NCBI RefSeq assembly: GCF_038069655.2
Contig: NZ_CP150951.2
Coordinates: 2,506,001 to 2,570,000, forward strand
Length of the DNA stretch: 64,000 nucleotides
Direction of reading: 5' to 3'
Source: Yoonia sp. BS5-3
GTDB taxonomy: Bacteria > Pseudomonadota > Alphaproteobacteria > Rhodobacterales > Rhodobacteraceae
Every line of letters begins with the position of its first letter. Position 1 is the first letter of the stretch. Position numbers and translations under genes: made by a program. Shown here in pieces: positions 8,094-17,288 of this stretch. Under the pieces are notes generated by a model. It was given only the letters and a program-made list of their open reading frames with translations. It had not been told where the DNA came from and did no database searches.

Positions 8094-9646
8094 CACAGGC
8101 TCAGACGCAGTTCGGTGATATTCGCTGCTATCTCTTCAAAGATATAGCTGATATCGCCGCCTTCGGTTGCGTAATAGTAGTTTTCCGATGTCGCGCATTC
8201 TTGCATCTCTGCCTCACCAGAAGCGCCAGCGCCCATCGCGATGGTAAATACGATCACCCCCGCATCCTTGGCCGCCGTGCAGCTTTGCTGGAGCCAAATG
8301 TTCATCTGAGCAGCCGTGTCCGGATATTCAGAAACATTGTTGAGAGTGGGTGTATCGCCACTTGGGTGATCGTCAATGTTGTTGCGCCAGTAGTTCCATG
8401 GGTTTTCGTTTGCGGCACGGCGATAATAGAAATCGTCACCATAATCGTCGTCGAGGCGGCGTCCGCGCACGTTCTGCCCGTCGGTCATCAAAACGATGTA
8501 CTTCACGTTGTTTTCTTCATCATTCGTGTCAGTGTAATCCAGAGGGCGGACACCTGCGAAGGCTGGGTCCAGACCGCTGACAGTCGCAAGAAGCGGACGC
8601 ATCGAGGGATCGATCAGTGCAGTTGCCCAACGCATGCCGATATGGATCGACGTGAAGCTTGTCGGTTGATACTGGCCGATGGCGGCCTGCAACTCAGCAA
8701 CATTCTGGCTGAACGGAATAATTGCTTGGAAGTCTTCATGCGGGCACAACGGTTTGTTGAAAGTCTCACCGCTGTAGTTTGAATAATGCTCAAATGTTTC
8801 GACCTGCTCGTAAGTGCGCGCGACATCAAATGTCATGGTTGCATAGTCGTTCGCCTCGAAGTCGATGCAAGTTGAGTGGTTCGTCGTCACCAGGTCAGGA
8901 TCGAGATCATCAAATCCTGGATCCGAAGAATCGATTTCTTCGACGGTCGTCCTGCGGCCGGATGTATTCAAATAGAGCGAGTCGGGCGTTGTATTGATCG
9001 CATCAAAAAGGGCCTGACCTGCTGCGACGTGCTGGGAGTAAGCGATGAGTGAGATTGACACCTCATCCTGATATTCAGGGCTTAGGATATCATCGACAAA
9101 GTCTGACGCCGCCGCTTTTAACAGCTCCATTTTCGTTGAACCAGCCACCGCGTTTGCCATAGAGCCGGAAATATCAAGTACCAGCGAAACCTCGACGTTG
9201 CTGGCGCCTTCGACCGCCGCAGACAGTGCTGGCGCATCCAATTGATCCATGCCGATTAAGCGCAGAAAAATTGTGTTTACGTCGATTTGGGATCGCACCT
9301 GCACAGACCGTGAGCCCGCCAGATTGACGATCTCGGGCTCACCGACAATCGAATCCTCATAACCAGCCGTTTCAAAATAGCTGACAACAACCTCTTTGGT
9401 GTCGAGTGACTGATCCAATTCAGCCGCTGCAAGAACCGCGCGATCAGACACACTTTGCAGGACGACGCGGCGCGCCTCGAACCGCATGAAGTCAACCCCC
9501 ATGCCGCCCACGACAAGCATGATGATGAGCAGGATCAGTGTCAGAATGATGATCTCGCCATCTTCATCTTTCCCAAAGGCACGAAGGAAGCGCGCGCGAA
9601 GGTTCGGCGCGGCATCGGTGTTGGATCGAAATCTTGTAATCATCAT
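8093..9646 (-). CDS. TadG-like protein with von Willebrand factor A domain
   Basis: 517 residues from the ATG at 9646, where GGGGAA gives a ribosome site; the longer GTG start at 9703 has none. The N-terminus has a DEDGEIIILTLILLIIMLVV transmembrane leader typical of TadG. The VWA domain begins near residue 130 with the MIDAS motif DISGSMANAV, and a further MIDAS Asp may be in VLMTDGQN. First gene of the trio. TadG proteins are thought to anchor or scaffold the pilus. No tadA/B/C or cpa genes are in the window. Confidence 0.87.
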   Translation of the reverse strand: MMITRFRSNTDAAPNLRARFLRAFGKDEDGEIIILTLILLIIMLVVGGMGVDFMRFEARRVVLQSVSDRAVLAAAELDQSLDTKEVVVSYFETAGYEDSIVGEPEIVNLAGSRSVQVRSQIDVNTIFLRLIGMDQLDAPALSAAVEGASNVEVSLVLDISGSMANAVAGSTKMELLKAAASDFVDDILSPEYQDEVSISLIAYSQHVAAGQALFDAINTTPDSLYLNTSGRRTTVEEIDSSDPGFDDLDPDLVTTNHSTCIDFEANDYATMTFDVARTYEQVETFEHYSNYSGETFNKPLCPHEDFQAIIPFSQNVAELQAAIGQYQPTSFTSIHIGMRWATALIDPSMRPLLATVSGLDPAFAGVRPLDYTDTNDEENNVKYIVLMTDGQNVRGRRLDDDYGDDFYYRRAANENPWNYWRNNIDDHPSGDTPTLNNVSEYPDTAAQMNIWLQQSCTAAKDAGVIVFTIAMGAGASGEAEMQECATSENYYYATEGGDISYIFEEIAANITELRLSL

Positions 9647-9988
9647 GTTCCCCAATAGCGGCAGTAGCAGCTGCGCCACCCGTCGCGGCGCGATTGAATC
9701 CACATATCACGAAAAACATTACGCTGTGGCAAAATTTGGGCGTTTATCTGCGGGTGTGGCGAATTTCCTCTTGCGGGGTCGGGACATTACGTCAAATTGG
9801 GCATAACTGTCTGTGAGGCAGAAACAAATCGGCTTTGGAAAAGCACTTGGGCCTGTCCGATTAATAGAATCTTCACGTTTTTTCGTCGCACAAAAGATCT
9901 TTGCTAAGTTTTTGCGAATCACGTGCATGTTGCTGTCATCTGCCTATATGCCCCGAAAAGGGCATGTCTCTGCGAAAAAGGAACCACC
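9647..9988. promoter_or_regulatory. divergent intergenic region between the Tad-like trio and gdh
   Basis: About 340 bp with no convincing gene. It must contain promoters in both directions. AT-rich blocks occur around 9840-9915. I could not identify a specific operator. Confidence 0.4.
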
Positions 9989-11428
9989 ATGACAGAGCCT
10001 GAAACACCGCAAGAACCCAGCTTTCGCGAATCCGTTGATTTGATGTTCAACAGGGCCGTCGCGCTGATGGATTTAAGCCCCGGTCTAGAGGAAAAAATAC
10101 GCGTCTGTAACGCCACTTACACCGTCCGTTTTGGGGTTCGTCTGCGCGGGGCAATTCACACATTTACCGGCTACAGATCTGTCCATTCCGAACATATGGA
10201 GCCGGTCAAAGGCGGGATCCGTTTTTCCACAGCTGTGCACCAGGACGAGGTTGAAGCCTTGGCCGCTTTGATGACCTATAAATGCGCCCTGGTTGAGGCA
10301 CCATTCGGCGGCTCGAAAGGCGGGCTGTGTGTGGACCCGCGTGCATGGGATGAACATGAGATGGAGCTGATCACCCGCCGCTTTGCCTATGAGCTGGTCA
10401 AGCGCGATTTGATCCATCCCGCCCAAAATGTCCCCGCCCCGGATATGGGGACTGGCGAAAGGGAAATGGCCTGGATTGCCGATCAGTACAAACGCATGAA
10501 CACAACCGATATTAACGGCGCGGCATGCGTCACCGGCAAACCGCCCCATGCTGGCGGCATTGCAGGCCGGGTTGAGGCGACAGGGCGCGGCGTCCAATAC
10601 GCGCTGCGGGAATTTTTCCGCTACCCCGAGGATGTCGCTGCCGCCAAGCTGACCGGCAATCTGGAAGGCAAGCGTATCATTGTTCAGGGGCTCGGCAATG
10701 TGGGCTATCACGCTGCCAAATTCCTGTCTGAAGAAGATGGGGCGATCATCACCGGGATCATCGAACGGGACGGCGCATTACACAACGAGGCTGGATTGGA
10801 TGTCGAAGCTGTGCGCGCATGGATCGTCAAACATGGGGGCGTTACCGGGTACCCAGACGCCAATCACCACACGGACGGCGCGCTGCTGTTAGAGGCGGAT
10901 TGCGACATCATGATCCCGGCCGCCTTGGAGGGGGTTATCAACCTGACCAACGCCGAACGGATCAAGGCCCCGTTGATCATCGAGGCGGCGAATGGGCCTA
11001 TAACCGCCGGTGCTGATGATATTCTGCGGGCCAAGGGATGCATTATTATCCCCGACATGTATGCCAATGCAGGCGGGGTAACGGTTTCCTATTTCGAATG
11101 GGTCAAAAACCTAAGCCATATCCGGTTCGGCAGGATGCAAAGACGGGCCGAAGAAAGCCGGCATCAACTGGTCGTGGATGAGTTGGAGCGCCTTTCGGCG
11201 GACAAGGGGCTGGGTTGGGAGCTAAGCCCGGGGTTCAAGGAAAAATATCTGCGCGGCGCAGGCGAGTTGGAGCTGGTCCGCTCGGGGCTCGATGATACGA
11301 TGCGGGCGGCGTATCAGGCGATGCGCGAGGTTTGGCATGGCCGCGACGACGTGCAGGACCTGCGCACAGCGGCTTATCTGGTTTCGATCCGCAAGGTGGC
11401 CGACAGTTATCAAGCGAAGGGGCTTTAG
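9989..11428 (+). CDS. gdhA: Glu/Leu/Phe/Val dehydrogenase family, probable glutamate dehydrogenase
   Basis: 479 residues from ATG 9989, which follows AAGGAACC; an upstream in-frame start at 9923 has no ribosome site. Substrate-binding motifs are PVKGGIRFSTAVHQDEVEAL and CALVEAPFGGSKGG with the catalytic lysine region, then PAPDMGTGEREM. The Rossmann motif is VQGLGNVGYHAAKFL. It interconverts glutamate and 2-oxoglutarate plus ammonium, so it can complete proline catabolism begun by PutA. Coenzyme preference (NAD or NADP) cannot be fixed by eye; the size fits the hexameric class. Confidence 0.92.
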   Translation: MTEPETPQEPSFRESVDLMFNRAVALMDLSPGLEEKIRVCNATYTVRFGVRLRGAIHTFTGYRSVHSEHMEPVKGGIRFSTAVHQDEVEALAALMTYKCALVEAPFGGSKGGLCVDPRAWDEHEMELITRRFAYELVKRDLIHPAQNVPAPDMGTGEREMAWIADQYKRMNTTDINGAACVTGKPPHAGGIAGRVEATGRGVQYALREFFRYPEDVAAAKLTGNLEGKRIIVQGLGNVGYHAAKFLSEEDGAIITGIIERDGALHNEAGLDVEAVRAWIVKHGGVTGYPDANHHTDGALLLEADCDIMIPAALEGVINLTNAERIKAPLIIEAANGPITAGADDILRAKGCIIIPDMYANAGGVTVSYFEWVKNLSHIRFGRMQRRAEESRHQLVVDELERLSADKGLGWELSPGFKEKYLRGAGELELVRSGLDDTMRAAYQAMREVWHGRDDVQDLRTAAYLVSIRKVADSYQAKGL

Positions 11429-11560
11429 AAAGGAAAGCCGCAGTTCGGTCCTGAACCTAAGACTGAGGCGGAGCACCTTTGGGCGTGATCCGCCTTGAAA
11501 GGTTCCGGGCGAGTTGTGCTAACCCATTCTCAAAGAGATATCGTGGAAAAAGAGGTCAAT

Positions 11561-12160
11561 ATGAAGATTGTTCTAATCGGCGCGACCGGCGATGTGGGGC
11601 AGGCGGCCCTGGCCGCATTATCCCCAAGACATGACATTATCACCGTTGGCCGTACTAGCGGTGATCTGGCATGCGATATCGCCGATCCCGTCTCTGTTGC
11701 GGCGATGTATGATCATGTTGGTCAGGTTGATGCTGTCGTTTGTACCGCTGGAAATGTTCATTTTGGGCCCTTGGCTGAATTCACACATGATCAGTTTATG
11801 GTCGGTCTCAAGGACAAGGTGATGGGGCAGATCAATCTTGTCTTGGCGGGGCGCGATTATGTGGCTGATGGCGGATCATTCACGTTGACCAGCGGAATCC
11901 TGGATCAAGACCCCATCCGTATGGGCGCCGGTGCCGCGACGGCCAATGGTGCATTGGCCGGATTTGTCAGGGGCGCAGCAATCGAAATGCCCAAAGGCCA
12001 ACGGCTGAACGTGGTCAGCCCGGGCCTGCTTGACATATCTGTACCGCGCTATGGGGAGTGGTTTCCCGGACACATAGCTGTGCCCAGCAAAGCTGTTGGT
12101 CTTGCCTATGTGAAATGCGTGGAAGGGCCGCAAACTGGACAGGTCATCACCGTTCACTAA
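11561..12160 (+). CDS. atypical short-chain dehydrogenase lacking the usual catalytic Tyr-x3-Lys
   Basis: 199 residues from ATG 11561 behind AGAGGT. The N-terminal nucleotide-binding motif is IGATGDVGQAAL, and a CTAGNVHFG equivalent of NNAG follows. The serine (TLTSGIL) is present, but where Tyr-x-x-x-Lys is expected the sequence is TANGALAGFVRGAAIEM, so Tyr is replaced by Asn or Ala and Lys is absent. It therefore belongs to the atypical SDRs whose members may bind NAD(P) without classical catalysis. It lies 98 bp upstream of soxB. Confidence 0.83.
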   Translation: MKIVLIGATGDVGQAALAALSPRHDIITVGRTSGDLACDIADPVSVAAMYDHVGQVDAVVCTAGNVHFGPLAEFTHDQFMVGLKDKVMGQINLVLAGRDYVADGGSFTLTSGILDQDPIRMGAGAATANGALAGFVRGAAIEMPKGQRLNVVSPGLLDISVPRYGEWFPGHIAVPSKAVGLAYVKCVEGPQTGQVITVH

Positions 12161-12258
12161 CATCACACGTCGCCGGTTGGTCGCTTTCTGTCGAAATGAG
12201 GATATGCAACAGCCCGGGTCTGTTGCTAGGCTTTGGCAGGCGGCAACAGGGAAATGCG

Positions 12259-13512
12259 ATGCGTTACTCGGGCTTTGAGGTGATCAAAGAGGGGATTTTC
12301 GGCCAAAAGGGCTGGAGACCTGTTTGGCGCAACCCCGACCCCAAGCCTGCCTATGACGCGATCATCATTGGCGGCGGCGGGCATGGATTATCGACGGCCT
12401 ACTATCTGGCAAAGGAACATGGGCTGACCAATATCGCGGTGCTCGAAAAGGGGTATATCGGCGGCGGCAATGTGGGGCGGAACACCACGATTGTGCGGGC
12501 CAATTACTTTTTGCCGGGGAACTCGGAATTCTATTCCCACTCGCTCAGGCTTTGGGAAGGGCTGGCCCAGGATCTCAATTATAATGTCATGCATTCCCAG
12601 CGCGGGCTGATCAATCTTTTCCATTCAGATGGACAGCGTGATGCCTTCGCCCGGCGGGGCAATGCGATGATCAATCAGGGGGATGACGCGATTCTGCTGG
12701 ATTGCGACGGTGTGCGCCGGATCCTGCCCTATCTGAATTTCGACAACGCGCGGTTTCCAATTTATGGCGGTCTGTATCATCCGCGTGGGGGCACCGCACG
12801 GCATGATGCGGTGGCCTGGGGCTATGCGCGCGCGGCAGATCAACGCGGTGTCGACATCATTCAGAACTGCGAAGTGACAGGCATCGATATTGAAGGCGGT
12901 CAGGTAATAGGCGTGCAAACGACCCGTGGTGCGATCCGGGCCGGAAAAGTTGGCATCGTTGTGGCTGGCAGATCCAGTCAGGTCGCAGCCATGGCAGGAA
13001 TGCGGCTGCCGATCGAAAGCCATGTCTTGCAGGCTTTTGTCACGGAGGGCCTGAAACCCTGCATCGATCACGTGGTCAGCTTTGGCATGGGGCATTTCTA
13101 TATCAGCCAATCGGATAAGGGCGGTTTGGTCTTCGGGGGGGATATCGATTTTTACAGCTCTTACGCGGCACGGGGCAATCTGCCGATGCAGGAACATGTG
13201 ATGGAGGCTGCAATGACGTTGATGCCGATGATCGGGCAAGCCAAGGTTCTGCGGTCCTGGGGCGGGATCATGGATATGACGCCTGACGGATCGCCCATCA
13301 TCGACAAGACAGATACGGACGGGCTCTTTATCGATTGCGGTTGGTGTTATGGCGGGTTCAAGGCGGTGCCGGGGTCTGGCTTCAGCTTTGCGCATTTGAT
13401 GGCGACCGGCCATCATCACCCGCCCGCCGCAAAGTTCAGGTTGAACCGGTTCCGCGATGGGGCGGGGTTGATGGATGAAGAGGGCACCGGCTCTCAGCAC
13501 AATCTGCATTAG
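12259..13512 (+). CDS. soxB: sarcosine oxidase beta subunit
   Basis: 417 residues, the normal SoxB length. The FAD motif IIIGGGGHGLSTAYYLAKEHG begins near residue 36 and the C-terminus has FIDCGWCYGGFKAVPGSG. The start at 12259 (MRYSGFEVIKEG) follows CAACAGGGAA. SoxB forms the catalytic site of heterotetrameric sarcosine oxidase, which demethylates sarcosine and passes the methyl group to tetrahydrofolate. It is the first gene of soxBDAG, with the neighbours in the standard order. Confidence 0.96.
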   Translation: MRYSGFEVIKEGIFGQKGWRPVWRNPDPKPAYDAIIIGGGGHGLSTAYYLAKEHGLTNIAVLEKGYIGGGNVGRNTTIVRANYFLPGNSEFYSHSLRLWEGLAQDLNYNVMHSQRGLINLFHSDGQRDAFARRGNAMINQGDDAILLDCDGVRRILPYLNFDNARFPIYGGLYHPRGGTARHDAVAWGYARAADQRGVDIIQNCEVTGIDIEGGQVIGVQTTRGAIRAGKVGIVVAGRSSQVAAMAGMRLPIESHVLQAFVTEGLKPCIDHVVSFGMGHFYISQSDKGGLVFGGDIDFYSSYAARGNLPMQEHVMEAAMTLMPMIGQAKVLRSWGGIMDMTPDGSPIIDKTDTDGLFIDCGWCYGGFKAVPGSGFSFAHLMATGHHHPPAAKFRLNRFRDGAGLMDEEGTGSQHNLH

Positions 13513-13523
13513 AGGAGGCAGCG

Positions 13524-13787
13524 ATGCGGATCATATGCCCCAATTGCGGCGCGCGCGACCGGCGCGAATTTTACTATCAGGGCGATGCTTTGACGCTGCG
13601 CCGTCCAGCGCCGGATGCGGGGCCTGAGGCCTGGGATGATTACCTGCATATTCGGGACAATCCGGCAGGTCTTACGCGGGATTTGTGGTGCCACGAAGCT
13701 GGCTGCGGCGCCTGGCTGGTCATTGAGCGTAACACGCAGACCCATGCAATAGACAGCGTCACGCTGGCCGAGAAGGTCAAAAGATGA
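13524..13787 (+). CDS. soxD: sarcosine oxidase delta subunit
   Basis: 87 residues with the zinc-binding pattern CPNCGARD near the N-terminus and WCHEAGCGAWL later, as in SoxD. A strong AGGAGG ribosome site precedes ATG 13524. Its stop overlaps the soxA start (ATGA), so the two are translationally coupled. The subunit is structural and binds zinc. Confidence 0.95.
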   Translation: MRIICPNCGARDRREFYYQGDALTLRRPAPDAGPEAWDDYLHIRDNPAGLTRDLWCHEAGCGAWLVIERNTQTHAIDSVTLAEKVKR

Positions 13788-16684
13788 GGCTGAAGGCACC
13801 CGAAAAACTGGTCAGCTTTACCTTTGATGGCCGCCAGCTGCAGGGCGTGCCGGGCGAGCCTGTCGCTGCCGCTTTGCTGGCCAACGGGGTCAAACTGGTT
13901 GCGCGATCTTTCAAATATCACCGCCCGCGCGGCGTGATGTCCGCAGGATCCGAAGAACCCAATGCGCTTGTCACAGTGGGGCGCGGTGCGCAGCGGGAAC
14001 CGAATATGCGTGCCACGACCCTTGAAGTGTCTGAAGGGCTTGAGGTGTTAAGCCAAAATGCCTGGCCCAGTCTGCGTTATGATCTGATGGCGGTGAATGA
14101 TCTCTGCGCGCCATTCCTGGGTGCTGGGTTTTATTACAAGACTTTCATGTGGCCGAAAGGATTTTGGAAATCGCTTTATGAGCCAGTTATCCGGCGCGCG
14201 GCAGGTCTTGGCGCGCTTAGCGGCGATGCGAGCCTTGACCAAAATGAAAAAGCCTTCGGCTTTTGCGATATTCTGGTGATTGGTGCCGGACCAACGGGAT
14301 TGATGGCTGCCTTGACTGCGGCCCGCGCCGGGGCTGACGTGATTTTGGCCGATGAAGATACGGCCATGGGCGGCCGCCTTTTGCGCGAGGTCGAAGAGGT
14401 GGATGGCCAGCCCGGCCCCGCCTGGGTGCAAAAGGTTCTCGGCGAGCTGAGCGCGATGAAGAATGTCCGCCTGATGCTGCGAACAACGGTAACCGGCGCT
14501 TATGATCAGGGCACTTATAGTGCGCTTGAGCGGATTGCGGGCCCTCGCCTGCCGGACAAGCCGGTCAATTGCTTTTGGCGTATTGCCGCCAGACATGCGA
14601 TCCTTTGCACGGGGGCGCTTGAGCGCCCGATCGCCTTTCCAAATAACGACCGCCCGGGCATCATGATGGCAGGTTCTGTCCGGTCTTACATCAACCGTTG
14701 GGGTGTCGCGCCGGGTCAATCGGTGACGGTTTTTGCCAATAATGATGATGCCCATCGCACCGCACGGGATTTGCACGCAGCTGGGGTAAAGGTCGCGGCC
14801 CTGATCGACACGCGGGCGGATATCGCAGCGCAGGCTGACTATCCGGTTTTTGCCGGGGCGCAGGTTGTTGCCACCCAAGGCCGCCATGCCCTGAAAAGCA
14901 TCACTATCGCGCAGCAGGGTGTCACGCACACTATAAAGACCGATTGCCTCGCTGTGTCAGGGGGATGGAACCCGGCGGTCCATTTGACCTGCCATATGAA
15001 TGGCCGCCCGGTCTGGTCGCCCCGGATTGCATCCTTCGTGCCGACCCCTGACAGTGTCCCGGGTCTTGTGGCCGCAGGTGCGTGCAACGGGGTGTTTGAT
15101 ACGGCAGGCTGCTTGCGCGCAGGGGCCGAAGTTGGGGCCGAAATCGCAAAGGAACTGGGGCGAAAGCCGAAGATGTCTGTGCCCGTTGCGGATGATGCAG
15201 CCTACCGGATCAGTCCGTTTTGGGCCGTGCCCGGGCGCGGGCGCAAATGGGTCGATTTCCAAAATGATGTTCATGTGAAGGATATCGCCCTGTCAGCGCA
15301 GGAAAATTTCCGCTCTGTGGAACATATGAAACGCTATACGACACAGGGCATGGCCCCCGATCAGGGTAAGTCTTCGCATGTTGTGGCTCTGGCTATTTTG
15401 GCCGATGCGACCGGGCGCGGCATTGCCGAAACCGGCACCACAACCTTTCGGCCCCCTTACGTGCCGGTGCCGATTGCGGCCATGGGGGCAGGTGGGGAAG
15501 GCAAAGGCTTTGCCCCCGCGCGGTTGACCACATCGCATAGTGCCAGTATCGCGCGCGGCGCTCCGATGGTTGAAGCGGGGCTGTGGTATCGGCCCAGCTA
15601 TTTCCCAGCGACCAGTGAGACGCATTGGCGGCAGTCCTGCGACCGTGAGGTGCGCCTCGTGCGGGAGGCAGTGGGGATTTGTGATGTCTCAACCCTTGGT
15701 AAGATTGATGTGCAGGGGCCCGGCGCCGCGGCTTTGCTGGACTTTGTTTATGCGAACACCCTGTCGACCCTCAGGCCGGGGCGCATGCGCTATGGGTTGA
15801 TGCTGCGTGAGGATGGTCATGTGATGGATGACGGAACGGCCGCCCGCCTGACCGAGGATCATTTTGTGATCACCACAACAACGGCGGCGGCGGGCCAGGT
15901 GATGCGCCATCTGGAATTTGTATTGCAGGTATTACACCCTGATCTGGATGCGCGGGCCTTGTCTGTGACTGAACAATGGGCGCAATTCGCTGTCGCCGGC
16001 CCGCAAAGTCGCGCGTTGCTCGAAAGCGTTTTGGAGGTGCCGTTGATCGAATGGCCCTTCATGTCTTGCGGGGACATTGACCTGTCCGGCGTGAAGGGGC
16101 GTTTGTTCCGGGTCTCGTTCTCGGGTGAGCTTGGTTATGAGATCGCGGTGCCTGCGCGTTATGGCGAAAGTCTGTTTCGGATGCTCGTGGCGCAGGCTGA
16201 AACGTTTGGGGGTGGGCCTTACGGGATGGAGGCGTTGAACGTGCTGCGGATTGAGAAGGGGTTTCTGACGCATGCCGAAATGGACGGGCGGACGACGGCC
16301 TTTGATATCGGGTTGGACCGGATGATCAGCCGCAAGAAAGACTGCATCGGGCAGGCAGCTGCAAGGCGGCCCGGGCTGGTTGATCCGATGCGTGGGCAGC
16401 TTGTCGGGTTGCGCGCGATCGATGCAGCGCAACCACTTTGGGCCGGCGCGCATTTGTTTGGAACGGATGCCCAAGCGACGCGTGAAAACAGTCAGGGGCA
16501 TCTGACCTCCGTTTGTTATTCCCCGACCTTGCAGGGCCATATTGGGCTTGGGTTTTTGCAATCGGGCAGAGATCGGCACGGCGAGACAATGCGCATGGTT
16601 GATCATTTGCGCAAAGCCCAGACCTTGGTTGAAATCTGCGATCCGGTGTTCTTTGATCCAGACGGAGGGCGCGCGCGTGGTTAA
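13784..16684 (+). CDS. soxA: sarcosine oxidase alpha subunit
   Basis: 966 residues. The N-terminal part has GVPGEPVAAALLANG and HRPRGVMSAGSEEPNAL (2Fe-2S-like fold). An NAD-binding domain follows with DILVIGAGPTGLMAALTAARAG, near residue 165. The C-terminal third is a GcvT-like aminomethyltransferase domain (GELGYEIAVPARYG...) that binds tetrahydrofolate. It pairs with SoxB to carry the NAD and folate half-reactions. Overlaps soxD by four bases and soxG by eight. Confidence 0.96.
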   Translation: MRLKAPEKLVSFTFDGRQLQGVPGEPVAAALLANGVKLVARSFKYHRPRGVMSAGSEEPNALVTVGRGAQREPNMRATTLEVSEGLEVLSQNAWPSLRYDLMAVNDLCAPFLGAGFYYKTFMWPKGFWKSLYEPVIRRAAGLGALSGDASLDQNEKAFGFCDILVIGAGPTGLMAALTAARAGADVILADEDTAMGGRLLREVEEVDGQPGPAWVQKVLGELSAMKNVRLMLRTTVTGAYDQGTYSALERIAGPRLPDKPVNCFWRIAARHAILCTGALERPIAFPNNDRPGIMMAGSVRSYINRWGVAPGQSVTVFANNDDAHRTARDLHAAGVKVAALIDTRADIAAQADYPVFAGAQVVATQGRHALKSITIAQQGVTHTIKTDCLAVSGGWNPAVHLTCHMNGRPVWSPRIASFVPTPDSVPGLVAAGACNGVFDTAGCLRAGAEVGAEIAKELGRKPKMSVPVADDAAYRISPFWAVPGRGRKWVDFQNDVHVKDIALSAQENFRSVEHMKRYTTQGMAPDQGKSSHVVALAILADATGRGIAETGTTTFRPPYVPVPIAAMGAGGEGKGFAPARLTTSHSASIARGAPMVEAGLWYRPSYFPATSETHWRQSCDREVRLVREAVGICDVSTLGKIDVQGPGAAALLDFVYANTLSTLRPGRMRYGLMLREDGHVMDDGTAARLTEDHFVITTTTAAAGQVMRHLEFVLQVLHPDLDARALSVTEQWAQFAVAGPQSRALLESVLEVPLIEWPFMSCGDIDLSGVKGRLFRVSFSGELGYEIAVPARYGESLFRMLVAQAETFGGGPYGMEALNVLRIEKGFLTHAEMDGRTTAFDIGLDRMISRKKDCIGQAAARRPGLVDPMRGQLVGLRAIDAAQPLWAGAHLFGTDAQATRENSQGHLTSVCYSPTLQGHIGLGFLQSGRDRHGETMRMVDHLRKAQTLVEICDPVFFDPDGGRARG

Positions 16685-17210
16685 GCTGATCGCGAAACCG
16701 GCCTGCGTGCCGGGCGTGCCGCTTCGGATCGGGGATGTCGAAGCGGTCGAGGTGATCTATGATCAGCTTTTTTCGGTGGCGCCTTTTCAAATGCAGCAAA
16801 GCGCCGTGTCTGAAGCTTTGAAGGCGCAAATCGGGCTTGGATTGACGCCCTTGGGGCGGCGCAAGACAAAGGATAATGTGACCGTCCAATGGTTTGGTCA
16901 TGGGGTTTGGCTGGTGACAGCCCCCGTTTCATTGACCGGGATGGCGGCGGTGACAGATCAGTCCGATGCTTGGGCCGTCGTCAAGATATGCGGGACGCAG
17001 ATGATTGATGTGCTGGCCCGCCTTGTGCCGATTGATTTGCGGCCGGCCCATTTCAAAACCGGATATTCGGCACGAACAATGGCAGGGGCGCTGCATATCG
17101 CGATCACGCGTGTGGATGCGCATAACTGCGAGATTATGGTGATGCGATCGATGGCGGCGACGCTGATGCATGAATTGGAAACGGTGATGCGCAGGGTTGC
17201 GGCCCGTTAG
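16677..17210 (+). CDS. soxG: sarcosine oxidase gamma subunit
   Basis: 177 residues from GTG 16677, eight bases inside the end of soxA and behind GGAGGG. SoxG proteins are small GcvT-related subunits, and the segment VWLVTAPVSLTGMAAVTDQSDAWAVVKI (read in two halves) fits that family. Last gene of the operon. A perfect 24-bp palindrome begins on the last base of its stop codon. Confidence 0.9.
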   Translation: MVKLIAKPACVPGVPLRIGDVEAVEVIYDQLFSVAPFQMQQSAVSEALKAQIGLGLTPLGRRKTKDNVTVQWFGHGVWLVTAPVSLTGMAAVTDQSDAWAVVKICGTQMIDVLARLVPIDLRPAHFKTGYSARTMAGALHIAITRVDAHNCEIMVMRSMAATLMHELETVMRRVAAR

Positions 17211-17233
17211 ATCAAAATTCTAGAATTTTGATC
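17210..17233. repeat. perfect 24-bp palindrome centred on TTCTAGAA
   Basis: Starting GATCAAAATTC and ending in its exact complement, with no loop and the axis at CT/AG. It begins on the last base of the soxG stop codon. It could be an operator or a loop-poor terminator; no T-run follows. A second 24-bp palindrome with the same TTCTAGAA core ends ribD at 27009-27032. Confidence 0.75.
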
Positions 17234-17288
17234 GCGCCCCAGGATAGCCCGGGTCGACATTCGGGACAGGCCGCCTGATAATGCGCCG

